Origin: Ruoffia sp044336205
GTDB taxonomy: Bacteria; Bacillota; Bacilli; Lactobacillales; Aerococcaceae
Assembly: GCA_044336205.1 (NCBI GenBank)
Contig: CP172318.1
Span: 310,001-374,000 of the forward strand
Direction: 5' to 3'
DNA length: 64,000 bases
Shown here: positions 19,234 to 28,236 of the stretch, in pieces
Numbering within the stretch: position 1 is the stretch's first letter
Layout: each line of letters begins with the position of its first letter
Translations under genes and position numbers: made by a program
Notes under the pieces: model-generated
Told to the model about the DNA's origin: nothing
Seen by the model: the letters and a program-made list of their open reading frames with translations, nothing else
Databases searched by the model: none

Positions 19234-19821
19234 TTACTCTTCTTCAGGAATCTCAACTAAGTAAATATCAGAGATCTTCAAGGTAACATAGTCGAAGTCA
19301 CCTCGGTTAGGTTGGATGAAGAATTCAGCCGAAGCCTTGTCGCGTGGAGTTAAGAACTCGATGATCACTTCATGTTCTTCTTTATCGTCTTTAATGAAGG
19401 CTGAGTCATTCTCAGTGTATTGGCTTGTTACTTTGCCATCAACCGCCACTAAGTTATTCAAGAATAATCCATCCGTATGGCCACCGAAGCTATTCAAGCG
19501 TCCATCTAGCTTTTGGTAAGTATAGTGGATAGCGTATCGAGTCTCAGTATCTAAGTCTAAGCCTTCAATCTTCAACGCACCATTCTCATTGTTAATATCT
19601 AAGATAATGGCATCGTCTTTAATCGACATCTTTGCATTATCAGTTACTTCGAATTGTTTCCAAGGGATAGGTTCTTTGTCAATTTGATCGTCTTTTAAGT
19701 CTAGCATCTGCACTTCTTTGATCTGGGCAGCTTCTGGTCGTGCTGTAGCCATAGCTAGAGTAGGGGAGAAGCTAAGTATAGTTAACAATAGAATAAGCGT
19801 ATGATTAAGTAAACGTCTCAT
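19234..19821 (-). CDS. secreted protein of unknown function
   Basis: 195 residues: a clear signal peptide (hydrophobic 7-22, cleavage near LAMATA), then a domain made almost only of predicted strands, ending ISDIYLVEIPEEE. The strand pattern with GLDLDTETRYAIHYTYQ resembles carbohydrate-binding beta-sandwiches, but I do not recognise the family. It is a single-gene unit with its own terminator and a 20-bp palindrome upstream, lying between two polysaccharide loci, so binding of surface glycan is conceivable but unproven. Confidence 0.7.
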   Translation of the reverse strand: MRRLLNHTLILLLTILSFSPTLAMATARPEAAQIKEVQMLDLKDDQIDKEPIPWKQFEVTDNAKMSIKDDAIILDINNENGALKIEGLDLDTETRYAIHYTYQKLDGRLNSFGGHTDGLFLNNLVAVDGKVTSQYTENDSAFIKDDKEEHEVIIEFLTPRDKASAEFFIQPNRGDFDYVTLKISDIYLVEIPEEE

Positions 19822-19862
19822 TGTGTCATCACTCCTTAAGTAATTGTGGATTCGAATTAATC

Positions 19863-19882
19863 ACTAAGAATATATTCTTAGT
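19863..19882. promoter_or_regulatory. 20-bp perfect palindrome, likely operator
   Basis: ACTAAGAATATATTCTTAGT is fully self-complementary. It lies about 40 bases upstream of the secreted-protein start, just downstream of minus-strand TATAAT-type -10 sequences (19889-19903), a classical repressor position. Confidence 0.5.
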
Positions 19883-20037
19883 ATTATTATATTATACATC
19901 CAAGTTTCACTATTAGCACCAAAAGAGTTCGAAAACACAAAAAAGTCACAGCTTTAACTATATCTATTCACAAATACACATGGTATAGTGTGTAAAATGC
20001 TTTATTCAATCACAATTAAGATTTAAGGGGGATAAGC

Positions 20038-21069
20038 ATGCGTAATTACTCAATAGATAGTGTAAGAATGTTAGCCAGCTTGGCGGTCGTGTTCATGCAT
20101 GTCGTTAATTACTTACCAACAACCACTTATGCCAATTATTGGACGTATGATTGGTACTTTCCATTATTAGACCTGGCGGTGCCTATCTTCTTCGCTTTCT
20201 CGGGTTACTTCTTATATTCAAAGAACGATAAAGCCATTCTAACTCAAGCTTTAAAGATATTAACCATGCTGATTGCTTATAGCCTAGTCTACTTATTAAT
20301 TAAACTCCCCATGGAAGTCGTGCTGAATCCATCTGGAGGGGCCAATGCGATTCAAAGTATATTCAACTACTTCTGTCAATATTCGCTACTCGATTACTTT
20401 ATCGGTATCGTGGGGAGCGAGCATTTGTGGTTCTTAGCGGCCTTATTCTATGCCGTGATAATTCTCTATATATTAAGAAGATTAAAGCTATCAGCGCAAA
20501 GACGCTTTATTATTGGAACAGTTCTTTTCCTAATCAGTTTCTTGCCACCGATTAACCAGCTATGGGATTCCCTTCTATTATATGGAGGCTTTGTTAAAGC
20601 CTACTTCTATGTAACCATGGGCTATATGTTAGCGGGGCGTCGCATCCAAGTTAATGTAGGTTTCGCTGTTTTAATTGTCAGCTTAATTGCATTAGTTGTC
20701 TTCGCAAGTAATGCTGACAGTCAGTTTATATTAGAGTTTTTTCTTGCGATAGTCGTCTTTTGGATTATTGTCTTATGTCAGATGTACCCAGGGCGAGAGA
20801 ATATCTTGTCACGTTATAGCCACTATTCATTAGGAATCTACTTCTTACATATTATGTTCACTGGTATCTTCACCGTGGTTCGTTCGATGTATCCAAGTCT
20901 GAATTTAGTGAACCCAGTGATCGTTGTAATCCCCGTATTCGCCATCTGTGTTTTGGGGTCATGCCTCTTATTCCCACTAACGGAGCGCTTCATCCACCAG
21001 CCCCTCATCCATCTCTTGAACAAAGTGTTCAAAGCATGGAATTGGGACATCTACATTAAACCAAGTTAA
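20038..21069 (+). CDS. acyltransferase family 3 membrane protein
   Basis: 343 residues with about 10 membrane helices. The family motif R10...H21 is seen in SVRMLASLAVVFMHV, and further conserved polar residues lie in YFPLLDLAVPIFFAFSGY. Proteins of this family acetylate or otherwise acylate extracellular glycans or peptidoglycan. The C-terminal SGNH domain of OatA is absent, as is typical of polysaccharide acyltransferases. AAGGGGG precedes the ATG. It is followed by its own terminator, so it is a separate unit ahead of locus 2. Confidence 0.85.
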   Translation: MRNYSIDSVRMLASLAVVFMHVVNYLPTTTYANYWTYDWYFPLLDLAVPIFFAFSGYFLYSKNDKAILTQALKILTMLIAYSLVYLLIKLPMEVVLNPSGGANAIQSIFNYFCQYSLLDYFIGIVGSEHLWFLAALFYAVIILYILRRLKLSAQRRFIIGTVLFLISFLPPINQLWDSLLLYGGFVKAYFYVTMGYMLAGRRIQVNVGFAVLIVSLIALVVFASNADSQFILEFFLAIVVFWIIVLCQMYPGRENILSRYSHYSLGIYFLHIMFTGIFTVVRSMYPSLNLVNPVIVVIPVFAICVLGSCLLFPLTERFIHQPLIHLLNKVFKAWNWDIYIKPS

Positions 21070-21082
21070 ATCTGTACAAAAC

Positions 21083-21121
21083 AGCTACAAGTTCTACAAA
21101 ATGGATCTTGTAGCTATTTTA
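21083..21121 (+). terminator. intrinsic terminator after acyltransferase
   Basis: Stem AGCTACAAG/CTTGTAGCT with a 15-base loop and an ATTTTATT tail. Confidence 0.75.
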
Positions 21122-21384
21122 TTGTCCCTATCTTAAGGTTATTGTAAAATTAATATAAATAATTCACTTAATTAAGGAAATATAGTTCAATTACTATATA
21201 ATAGCTAATACATATTCTCAAAAAAACGTCATGAAGGGAAGAAAATGAGACTAGAAATAGTAAATATATATTGATAACGTTTTTAGCCCTTTTATTTATT
21301 AGCTTTGTTAAGTATAATATTAAAAGCATAAAGAAATTATAATGAAAAACAAGAAATAATTAATAATTTAAAGGAGAACTGTTT
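21122..21384 (+). promoter_or_regulatory. leader region of polysaccharide locus 2
   Basis: No gene in this stretch. It is very AT-rich and holds a TATAAT box at 21313-21318 without a clear -35, and the motif ATAACGTTTTT (21274-21284), whose complement AAAAACGTTAT also occurs upstream of the beta-helix gene in locus 1 (10598-10607). Confidence 0.35.
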
Positions 21385-22197
21385 ATGAAACATACCTATA
21401 ATTATTTGCTGATTCTTTTCACTTTTTTGGGAGTTATGGGTGTTAACCCAATTGTAGAGGCACAGAGTACAAGTTCACCAAAGACAGTTCTTTTATTAGG
21501 GGTGGATACGGGTGACTTAGGTCGTGTAGAACAAGGACGTTCAGATACATTGATGGTAATTAACTTTGATGAGACAGACAATTCAGCCATCTTAGCTTCG
21601 ATTCCGCGAGATGCTTATGTTGATATTCCAGGCTATGGGATGGATAAGATTAACCATGCTTATGCCTTCGGTGGGGCAGACTTGAGTATGCAAGCAGTGA
21701 ATGGCTTATTAGGTACAGAGATTCAATCTTATGTTGCAGTCAATATGGCAGGTCTTAAAGAGATTATTGATGTGGTTGGAACCATTACCGTTGTTCCACC
21801 AACCTCATTCACTATTGGTGAATATAGCTTCACAGCAGGTGTTCCAACGGAATTAGATAGTGATATGGCCTTAGCTTACGCCAGAGAACGTTATACTTCA
21901 GGGGGGGACTATGCGAGACAAGAACGCCAAAGAGAGATAGTTCAAGCGATTGTTAGCGAAGCCGCTTCTGTAGAATCTATCGTGAATTATATTCCGATGT
22001 TCTCAGCCTTATCTGAGAATATCTCGACAAACTTAACACTGAATGAATTAATTGCCTTATTCAGTCGTTATAAGAACTTAGATTCGATTGAGACTTATCA
22101 ATTAAGTGGTTACGGTGAGATGATCGATGGTATCTACTATGACCAGATTGATAGCGGCTCATTAGCAGAATTACAGACACTTATAGGAATTCAATAA
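21385..22197 (+). CDS. LytR-CpsA-Psr (LCP) glycopolymer ligase
   Basis: 270 residues: signal-anchor/signal peptide at 5-27, then the LCP domain. Conserved phosphate-lipid binding residues are visible as R52/D54 (QGRSDTLM) and R75/D76 (ASIPRDAY), plus the late ALAYARERYTSGGDYARQERQ motif. LCP enzymes move undecaprenyl-linked glycopolymers onto peptidoglycan. As first gene of locus 2 it suggests a wall-attached capsule. AAGGAG lies upstream of the ATG. Confidence 0.9.
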   Translation: MKHTYNYLLILFTFLGVMGVNPIVEAQSTSSPKTVLLLGVDTGDLGRVEQGRSDTLMVINFDETDNSAILASIPRDAYVDIPGYGMDKINHAYAFGGADLSMQAVNGLLGTEIQSYVAVNMAGLKEIIDVVGTITVVPPTSFTIGEYSFTAGVPTELDSDMALAYARERYTSGGDYARQERQREIVQAIVSEAASVESIVNYIPMFSALSENISTNLTLNELIALFSRYKNLDSIETYQLSGYGEMIDGIYYDQIDSGSLAELQTLIGIQ

Positions 22198-22222
22198 TTA
22201 ATAATTAGAAGTTGGTGACAAA

Positions 22223-24076
22223 TTGGAATATACAAATTTACCAACCCGCTTTGTGAAGTGGATTGGCGAGCGAAATAACTTCCAAAAATCAGTCATATGG
22301 TTAATTGCTGATTTTTTATCTTTTGTAATGGGTTCAACCGTTTCATATATCTTCTTCAGTGGAGTGATTGATCCACGGATGGAAGGGTATTTGATTTTTA
22401 CATTCGTTGCTTTTATCATTTATGTGGTAATTAGTCGGTCTTTCCGATTGAATATGCGAATCAACCGTTACAGTGGCATGCGCGACTTATCGTCATTATT
22501 CTTAGCTTTCATATTAAGTGGGTCATTGAGTGGGTTAATTACTCTCTTCGTTGATTACTTTATTGCCTTTCGTTATATGATTCTTTCAGGTATCTTAGCA
22601 GGAATCGTGGCCATTGGCTTACGTGTATTGTGGCAGAATATCTACTTATTACGTGACCGCCGTAAGTTCGGGAGTGGTGAAGAACGCCGTCAAGTGATTG
22701 TGATTGGGGCTGGAGATGGGGGGTCATTCTTCATTGAGAACCACATTAAAAACCCTGAGGACATGGAAGTCGTTGCCATACTTGACGATGATAAGTCTAA
22801 AAAAGGCAAATCCATCTCAGGAATGAAAGTAAAAGGTGACCTAAGTGAATTAAAGCATCTGGCGGAACGATATGACATTGAAAAAGCAATTATCGCTATT
22901 CCAAGTCTAAGTCCAGAAGCCTATGAACGTATTATTACGACCCTAAACAAATATGGAATTAAGCCTTATAAGATGCCTAAGATTGAAGATGTGATAACCG
23001 GAGCTTACCAAATCTACGGTGGGACTAAAAAAGTTGAGATTGGTGACTTATTAGGACGCCAAGAAATTAAGTTGAATGAAGAACGATTACGTGATGAGGT
23101 TGAAGGTAAGACGATTGCGATTACGGGAGCGGGTGGATCGATTGGTTCAGAGATTACCCGTCAGATTAGTCGCTTCAACCCACAACGTGTTCTACTTATT
23201 GGACATGGAGAGAATTCCATCTACTTAATCTATCAAGAAATGCAAAAGATTGGAACCATGACAGAATTCGTCCCGGTCATTGCGGATGTGCAAGATTATG
23301 ACCGCATCTATGAATTATTCAAAGAAGAAGAAGTAGACATTGTCTACCATGCTGCCGCACATAAGCATGTGCCATTAATGGAATGGAACCCCGAAGAAGC
23401 CTTGAAGAATAATATTCTTGGTTCATACAATGTTGCTAAAGCCGTTGATCAAGCCAAAGTTGGTAAGATGGTTATGATCTCAACCGATAAGGCAGTACGT
23501 CCACCGAATGTGATGGGTGCGACTAAGCGGGTTGCAGAATTGATTGTGACAGGGATGAATAATGTGAGTGATTCTGTTTTCTGTGCTGTTCGCTTTGGGA
23601 ACGTCTTAGGAAGTCGTGGTAGTGTGATTCCACTCTTCGAGAAACAAATTGCAGAAGGTGGTCCAGTAACGGTGACGGACTTCCGGATGACGCGATACTT
23701 TATGACTATACCTGAAGCTAGCCGTTTAGTTGTCTTTGCCGGAGCTCATGCCCAAGGTGGGGAAGTCTTCATCTTGAATATGGGTGACCCTGTTAAGATA
23801 GTAGACTTAGCCCGTAAGATGATTCTCTTAAGTGGGCATACAGAAGCAGAGATTCCAATTGTTGAATCAGGTATTCGCCCAGGCGAGAAGTTATACGAAG
23901 AGTTATTAACATCAGGTGAACTAGTAGATGAGCAGATTGATGAGAATATCTTCATCGGAAAAGTTATTGACCGACCATTAGAGGAAACAATGGCGTTCAT
24001 TGAAGAATTAGAGACGATGGATCGTCGCAAGATCAAGCAACATATCATTGACTTTGCTAATGATAGTGCGCAATAA
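22223..24076 (+). CDS. membrane UDP-GlcNAc 4,6-dehydratase, CapD/EpsC/WbpM-like
   Basis: 617 residues. Four membrane helices (about 20-135) precede a CoA-binding-like Rossmann domain (IVIGAGDGGSFFI, about 158) and a catalytic SDR domain with TIAITGAGGSIGSEITRQ (about 294) and STDKAVRPPNVMGATKR. It makes the 4-keto-6-deoxy intermediate of rare N-acetyl sugars such as D-FucNAc or bacillosamine. TTG at 22223 is the only start that keeps the first membrane helix; a GGTG site lies upstream. The CapN-like reductase at 8932 is a natural partner (inference). Confidence 0.88.
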   Translation: MEYTNLPTRFVKWIGERNNFQKSVIWLIADFLSFVMGSTVSYIFFSGVIDPRMEGYLIFTFVAFIIYVVISRSFRLNMRINRYSGMRDLSSLFLAFILSGSLSGLITLFVDYFIAFRYMILSGILAGIVAIGLRVLWQNIYLLRDRRKFGSGEERRQVIVIGAGDGGSFFIENHIKNPEDMEVVAILDDDKSKKGKSISGMKVKGDLSELKHLAERYDIEKAIIAIPSLSPEAYERIITTLNKYGIKPYKMPKIEDVITGAYQIYGGTKKVEIGDLLGRQEIKLNEERLRDEVEGKTIAITGAGGSIGSEITRQISRFNPQRVLLIGHGENSIYLIYQEMQKIGTMTEFVPVIADVQDYDRIYELFKEEEVDIVYHAAAHKHVPLMEWNPEEALKNNILGSYNVAKAVDQAKVGKMVMISTDKAVRPPNVMGATKRVAELIVTGMNNVSDSVFCAVRFGNVLGSRGSVIPLFEKQIAEGGPVTVTDFRMTRYFMTIPEASRLVVFAGAHAQGGEVFILNMGDPVKIVDLARKMILLSGHTEAEIPIVESGIRPGEKLYEELLTSGELVDEQIDENIFIGKVIDRPLEETMAFIEELETMDRRKIKQHIIDFANDSAQ

Positions 24077-24094
24077 GAATTATTGGAGGAAGTA

Positions 24095-24832
24095 ATGGAA
24101 CAAGAAATTAGTTTATTAGACTTATGGAGACTCTTCCGTAAGTACTTCGTACGTATTATTGGTATGACTGTCATAGGAGCAGCGTTGGCAGTTATCTTTA
24201 TGATGTTGTTTGTTGACCGTCAATATGAATCGGAAGCTCAATTATTAGTTAACCAAAGTAATTCATCAGAGTCTGCGATTCAATATAATGAAGTTCAAAC
24301 TAACGTTAACTTAGTCAATACGTATAAAGATATTATTCGTGGGAATGCCGTACTAGAACAAGTGAATGCCAACTTAGGTGAAGTATTCACAGTCGGCCAA
24401 TTAAGGGATGCGATTTCAGTAGAGCAATCTGCTAACTCGCAAGCCTTCTATGTGACAGCCGTAATGGAATCACCGACCGACGCTCAAAACGTCGTGAACA
24501 ATGTAGTCGAAGAATTTGAGAATACTTTATTAGAAGTTTATGGCGATGACGTATCGAGTGTATATGTGATGTCTCAAGCTTCGTATAACCCTAACCATGT
24601 ATCTCCGAGCATTGTTATATATGCCTTAATTGGGGGAATGTTAGGATTCATCTTAATGATAGGTGTTGCTTTAATTCAAGAGTTAATGGATAATCGCGTG
24701 AAGTCAGCCGATGACTTAACGAATATGGGATTAATTCGTCTAGCTGAGATTAACAAATTGACTGATGCTCAAGTGAAGCAGAACCGCTTCCATGTGGACA
24801 CAGATAACTCACGTTCGAGAAGGAGAGTGTAA
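24095..24832 (+). CDS. Wzz/CpsC-type chain-length regulator (copy 3)
   Basis: 245 residues with the same build as copies at 7414 and 9826: membrane helix at about 20-42, RQYESEAQLLVNQ strand, SPSIV and second helix near 175-197, basic tail. Start ATG at 24095 is 5 bases after GGAGG; an in-frame TTG at 24083 overlaps the site and is not used. It is followed after 2 bases by its kinase. Confidence 0.9.
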   Translation: MEQEISLLDLWRLFRKYFVRIIGMTVIGAALAVIFMMLFVDRQYESEAQLLVNQSNSSESAIQYNEVQTNVNLVNTYKDIIRGNAVLEQVNANLGEVFTVGQLRDAISVEQSANSQAFYVTAVMESPTDAQNVVNNVVEEFENTLLEVYGDDVSSVYVMSQASYNPNHVSPSIVIYALIGGMLGFILMIGVALIQELMDNRVKSADDLTNMGLIRLAEINKLTDAQVKQNRFHVDTDNSRSRRRV

Positions 24833-24834
24833 AG

Positions 24835-25578
24835 ATGTTTGGATTAGGTAATAATAAGAAACGAAAAAAGATGGAACAAGAACAACGTCTAGGTGCACCA
24901 TTAGTGACTCACTATGAGCCGAAGTCTGTCATCTCAGAACAATACCGTACATTACGTACGAACTTAGAGTTTGCACAAGTAGGTAAGGATGTTAGAGCGA
25001 TTGCGATAACTTCTTCTATGCCAATGGAAGGGAAGTCAACGACTTCTGCCAACTTGGCTTATACTTTAGGTCAGACCGGACGCAATGTCTTAATTGTGGA
25101 TGCGGACTTACGTAAGCCAACACTACACCGTACCTTCAAGTTGAATAACGAACAAGGATTAACTACATTGTTAGCTAACCCAGAGATTAAGTTCAACCAA
25201 ATTGTTCAAAAGTCGAATGACTTAGGTTTATACTTCTTACCAACAGGACCGATTCCACCGAACCCAGCGGAATTAATTGGGTCGCTACAGATGTCAACCT
25301 TAATGGAAGAATTACGTGATAACTTCGACATGGTAATCTATGATACACCACCAGTTAACTCTGTAACGGATGCACAGATTCTATCTACTCGTGTAGATGG
25401 GGTTATCTTAGTGGTGCGTCAGAACTTTGCTCGTAAAGACCAAGTTCGTGAAGCTAAGGAATCCTTAGAGAATGTGAATGCGAATATTCTTGGTTTCGTC
25501 TTGAATAATGTACCTTTTGAGGATAGTAAGGGTTATGGTTACTACGCTTATTATGGAATTGAGGAAGATGAAGAATGA
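24835..25578 (+). CDS. Wze/CpsD-type tyrosine autokinase (copy 2)
   Basis: 247 residues. Walker A at about 59-69 (TSSMPMEGKST), A' motif VLIVDADLRKP, Walker B MVIYDTPPV, and a C-terminal tyrosine cluster (Y234, Y236, Y237, Y239, Y240). The stop overlaps the phosphatase start as ATGA, so kinase and phosphatase are coupled. It is closely similar to copy 1 at 8155, pointing to a past duplication of the regulatory pair. Confidence 0.9.
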   Translation: MFGLGNNKKRKKMEQEQRLGAPLVTHYEPKSVISEQYRTLRTNLEFAQVGKDVRAIAITSSMPMEGKSTTSANLAYTLGQTGRNVLIVDADLRKPTLHRTFKLNNEQGLTTLLANPEIKFNQIVQKSNDLGLYFLPTGPIPPNPAELIGSLQMSTLMEELRDNFDMVIYDTPPVNSVTDAQILSTRVDGVILVVRQNFARKDQVREAKESLENVNANILGFVLNNVPFEDSKGYGYYAYYGIEEDEE

Positions 25579-26351
25579 TTATCGACTTACATTCACACTT
25601 AATACCGAATGTGGATGATGGGGCGCAGACCTTAGACCAATCGCTTGAACTGGCACAACAAGCAGTCGATGAAGGAGTTGGACACATGGTATTGACCCCT
25701 CATCACCGTAATGGTGCTTACTTAAACCGTAAAGACGATGTCATTCACTATGCAGTAGACTTACAAGCGGAATATGACAAGGCAGGGGTGAATTTGAAAG
25801 TATACCCGAGCCAAGAGATCCGTCTTACTGATCATTTCTTCGATGACTTATATAATAATGATCTTCTATCTTTAGATGACATGGGGAAGTATTATCTGAT
25901 TGAATTCCCTTCAGACCGAGTACCTTCCAATACCGACGAAGTCTTTCAAGAATTGATAAGTTCTGGAATTACACCGGTAATTGCTCATCCGGAGCGTAAT
26001 CATGAATTATCTACAAACTTACACCGATTATATGAGTTGATTGAGATGGGGTGTTTATCTCAGATAACAACCTCATCATATGCAAGTTATTATGGGGAGA
26101 AGTTAGCCGAGAATGCTAGAGTGATGATTCAACACAATCTCGCTCACATATTAGCTTCAGATGTTCACCATATTAAGCACCGACCAATGAATATGAAAGT
26201 AGCATTCAATCGATTAGAAGAGGACTTTGGTGTTGAGACGGTTAACTACTTTAAAGAAAATGCTCGTAACATCTTCAATGGAGACCCTGTTAAAGCAAGA
26301 ACACCGATTGAACCTAAGAAGCCACGTAAGAAGTGGTTTGGATTATTTTAG
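25575..26351 (+). CDS. Wzb/CpsB-type PHP-fold tyrosine phosphatase
   Basis: 258 residues. Metal-binding motifs of the PHP family are DLHSHLIPNVDDG (H6, H8), LTPHHRNG, VIAHPERN and ASDVHHI. It removes phosphate from the Wze tyrosine cluster and so cycles polysaccharide export. It is the only such phosphatase in the window and may serve both kinases. Confidence 0.92.
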   Translation: MIIDLHSHLIPNVDDGAQTLDQSLELAQQAVDEGVGHMVLTPHHRNGAYLNRKDDVIHYAVDLQAEYDKAGVNLKVYPSQEIRLTDHFFDDLYNNDLLSLDDMGKYYLIEFPSDRVPSNTDEVFQELISSGITPVIAHPERNHELSTNLHRLYELIEMGCLSQITTSSYASYYGEKLAENARVMIQHNLAHILASDVHHIKHRPMNMKVAFNRLEEDFGVETVNYFKENARNIFNGDPVKARTPIEPKKPRKKWFGLF

Positions 26352-26365
26352 TGGAGGATGAAGGT

Positions 26366-26989
26366 ATGTATATACACATTAAACGAGTGATTGACTTTGT
26401 TTTATCACTGATTGCTTTAATTGTTTTGAGTCCGCTGTTTTTAATCTTAGCAATATGGATTAAGAGTGACTCACCAGGACCTGTGTTCTTTAAGCAGAAA
26501 CGTATTGGTAAAGATAGAACCTTCTTCCAGATCTATAAGTTTAGAACCATGCGTGCAGACACACCGAAGGATACACCAACGCACCTATTGAACGACCCAG
26601 CGTCATTTATTACTAAGTCCGGACACTTCTTACGTAAGACGAGCTTGGATGAGCTACCACAAATTATTAATATCTTAAAAGGTGAGATGGCTATTATTGG
26701 ACCCCGTCCTGCCTTATGGAATCAAGACGACTTAGCGGATGAACGTGATAAGTATGGGGCTAATGATGTCTTGCCAGGCTTATCAGGTTGGGCTCAAATT
26801 AACGGGCGTGATGAACTGCCAATTCCAATTAAAGCTAAGCTTGATGGCGACTATGTTGAGAACATGAGCTTTGTCTTTGACTTGAAGTGTTTCTTCGGAA
26901 CGATCTTCAGTGTACTTCGAAGTGATGGGGTAGTTGAAGGTGGAACAGGTGTTATAGAAAAAGCGAAGAAAGAAATAAAAGAAGACTGA
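26366..26989 (+). CDS. undecaprenyl-phosphate sugar-1-phosphate transferase (EpsL-like)
   Basis: 207 residues, the short form of the WbaP/WcaJ family: one membrane helix at 8-30, then SPGPVFFKQKRIGKD, YKFRTMR, LRKTSLDELPQIINILKGEM and GPRPAL. It starts repeat-unit synthesis by moving a sugar-1-phosphate from UDP-sugar to undecaprenyl phosphate. ATG at 26366, behind GGAGG, gives the standard N-terminus; an upstream in-frame ATG within the phosphatase gene is less likely. It is the only initiating transferase seen for either locus. Confidence 0.92.
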   Translation: MYIHIKRVIDFVLSLIALIVLSPLFLILAIWIKSDSPGPVFFKQKRIGKDRTFFQIYKFRTMRADTPKDTPTHLLNDPASFITKSGHFLRKTSLDELPQIINILKGEMAIIGPRPALWNQDDLADERDKYGANDVLPGLSGWAQINGRDELPIPIKAKLDGDYVENMSFVFDLKCFFGTIFSVLRSDGVVEGGTGVIEKAKKEIKED

Positions 26990-27001
26990 GAGATCAATAG
27001 A

Positions 27002-27044
27002 GCAATGTAGGTCTAGATGATAGAGTTACATTGCTTATATTTTT
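27002..27044 (+). terminator. possible terminator/attenuator before serotype region
   Basis: Stem GCAATGTA/TACATTGC (27002-27009, 27027-27034) with a 17-base loop and a T-rich tail. It lies exactly where base composition drops, at the junction of conserved and strain-specific genes. Confidence 0.5.
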
Positions 27045-27108
27045 ATATGTAATATTACATAATTTTGATAGATTGATATATAAATTCACATTAGGGAGGG
27101 ATAATTTA

Positions 27109-28215
27109 TTGAGAAATAAAAAGGTGCTTTTTTTAGTAAATCATGATGTTGTGATTTATAACTTCAGGTTAGAATTAATTGAAAAACTCTTAGCTGAGGG
27201 TTATGAAGTTCACATATCATCTCCCAATGGCGAGAAAATCAAACGACTCATAAATCTAGGTTGTGAATTTCATGAAATTAAACTAGATAGAAGAGGAACC
27301 AATATCTTAAAAGATGCTACAGTTTTAAAAGAATATTATAAATTAATAAAAAAATTAAAACCTCTGATAGTTTTGACATATACTATTAAGCCGAATATAT
27401 ATGGTGGCTTTATCAGTAGATTGTTAAAAGTACCTTATATGAGTAATATTACAGGGCTAGGGAGTAGTATATCGAATGAATCTAACAAAGTTTTAAAAAG
27501 AATACTACGAATCCTTTATAAATCTTCATTAAAAAAATCCAATTGTGTATTTTTTCAAAATCAAGCTAATCTAAATTCATTTTTAAAAGCAGATATAAAA
27601 TTAAGAAAGTACAAACTCTTACCTGGGTCCGGGGTTAACGTAGACAAATTTGCTTATACTGAATACCCAAATAATGAAAAAATTAACATTTATTATTTTG
27701 GAAGACTTATGAAAGATAAGGGAACATATGAATTATTGGAAGCTGCAAAGATTTTAAAGAATAAATTTGAGAAATTAAATATCCATTTAGTAGGATTTTC
27801 TGAAGATAATCAATTAACACAACAAATCAAATTATATCATAATGAAAATATTGTGATAAATCATGGGTATCAAGAAGATATATACGATTATATACAACAA
27901 GCTGATGCTGTAATTCAACCTTCTTACCATGAAGGAATGTCTAATGTATTATTAGAAGCTTCGTCTTCAGGTAGGCCCGTATTGGCTTCAAACATTCCAG
28001 GATGTAAAGAAATTATTGATGATAAGATAACAGGATATCTATTTGAAGTAAAGAATGTAAAAGATATTGTAGAAAAAATTGAAGCATTTATAAATTTATC
28101 TCATAGTCAAAGAAGTCAGATGGGAAAACTGGCAAGGAAGAAAATGATCAAAGAGTTTTCAAGAGAAATTGTTACGAACGCATACATGGAAGAAATAGAA
28201 TTATTAAGTAAATAA
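27109..28215 (+). CDS. glycosyltransferase family 4
   Basis: 368-residue GT-B enzyme. N-terminal VLFLVNHDVVIYNFR and a TYTIKPNIYGG stretch match the CapM/PglA-type acceptor domain; the donor motif is YHEGMSNVLLEASSSGRPV. TTG at 27109 is preceded by AGGGAGGG at good distance; an in-frame upstream ATG at 27031 would add a hydrophobic stretch with no ribosome binding site. Codon use is far more AT-rich than in the genes upstream, a sign of acquisition by transfer. Confidence 0.85.
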   Translation: MRNKKVLFLVNHDVVIYNFRLELIEKLLAEGYEVHISSPNGEKIKRLINLGCEFHEIKLDRRGTNILKDATVLKEYYKLIKKLKPLIVLTYTIKPNIYGGFISRLLKVPYMSNITGLGSSISNESNKVLKRILRILYKSSLKKSNCVFFQNQANLNSFLKADIKLRKYKLLPGSGVNVDKFAYTEYPNNEKINIYYFGRLMKDKGTYELLEAAKILKNKFEKLNIHLVGFSEDNQLTQQIKLYHNENIVINHGYQEDIYDYIQQADAVIQPSYHEGMSNVLLEASSSGRPVLASNIPGCKEIIDDKITGYLFEVKNVKDIVEKIEAFINLSHSQRSQMGKLARKKMIKEFSREIVTNAYMEEIELLSK

Positions 28216-28236
28216 TTGAAAGAAAGAGTGTGTAAA

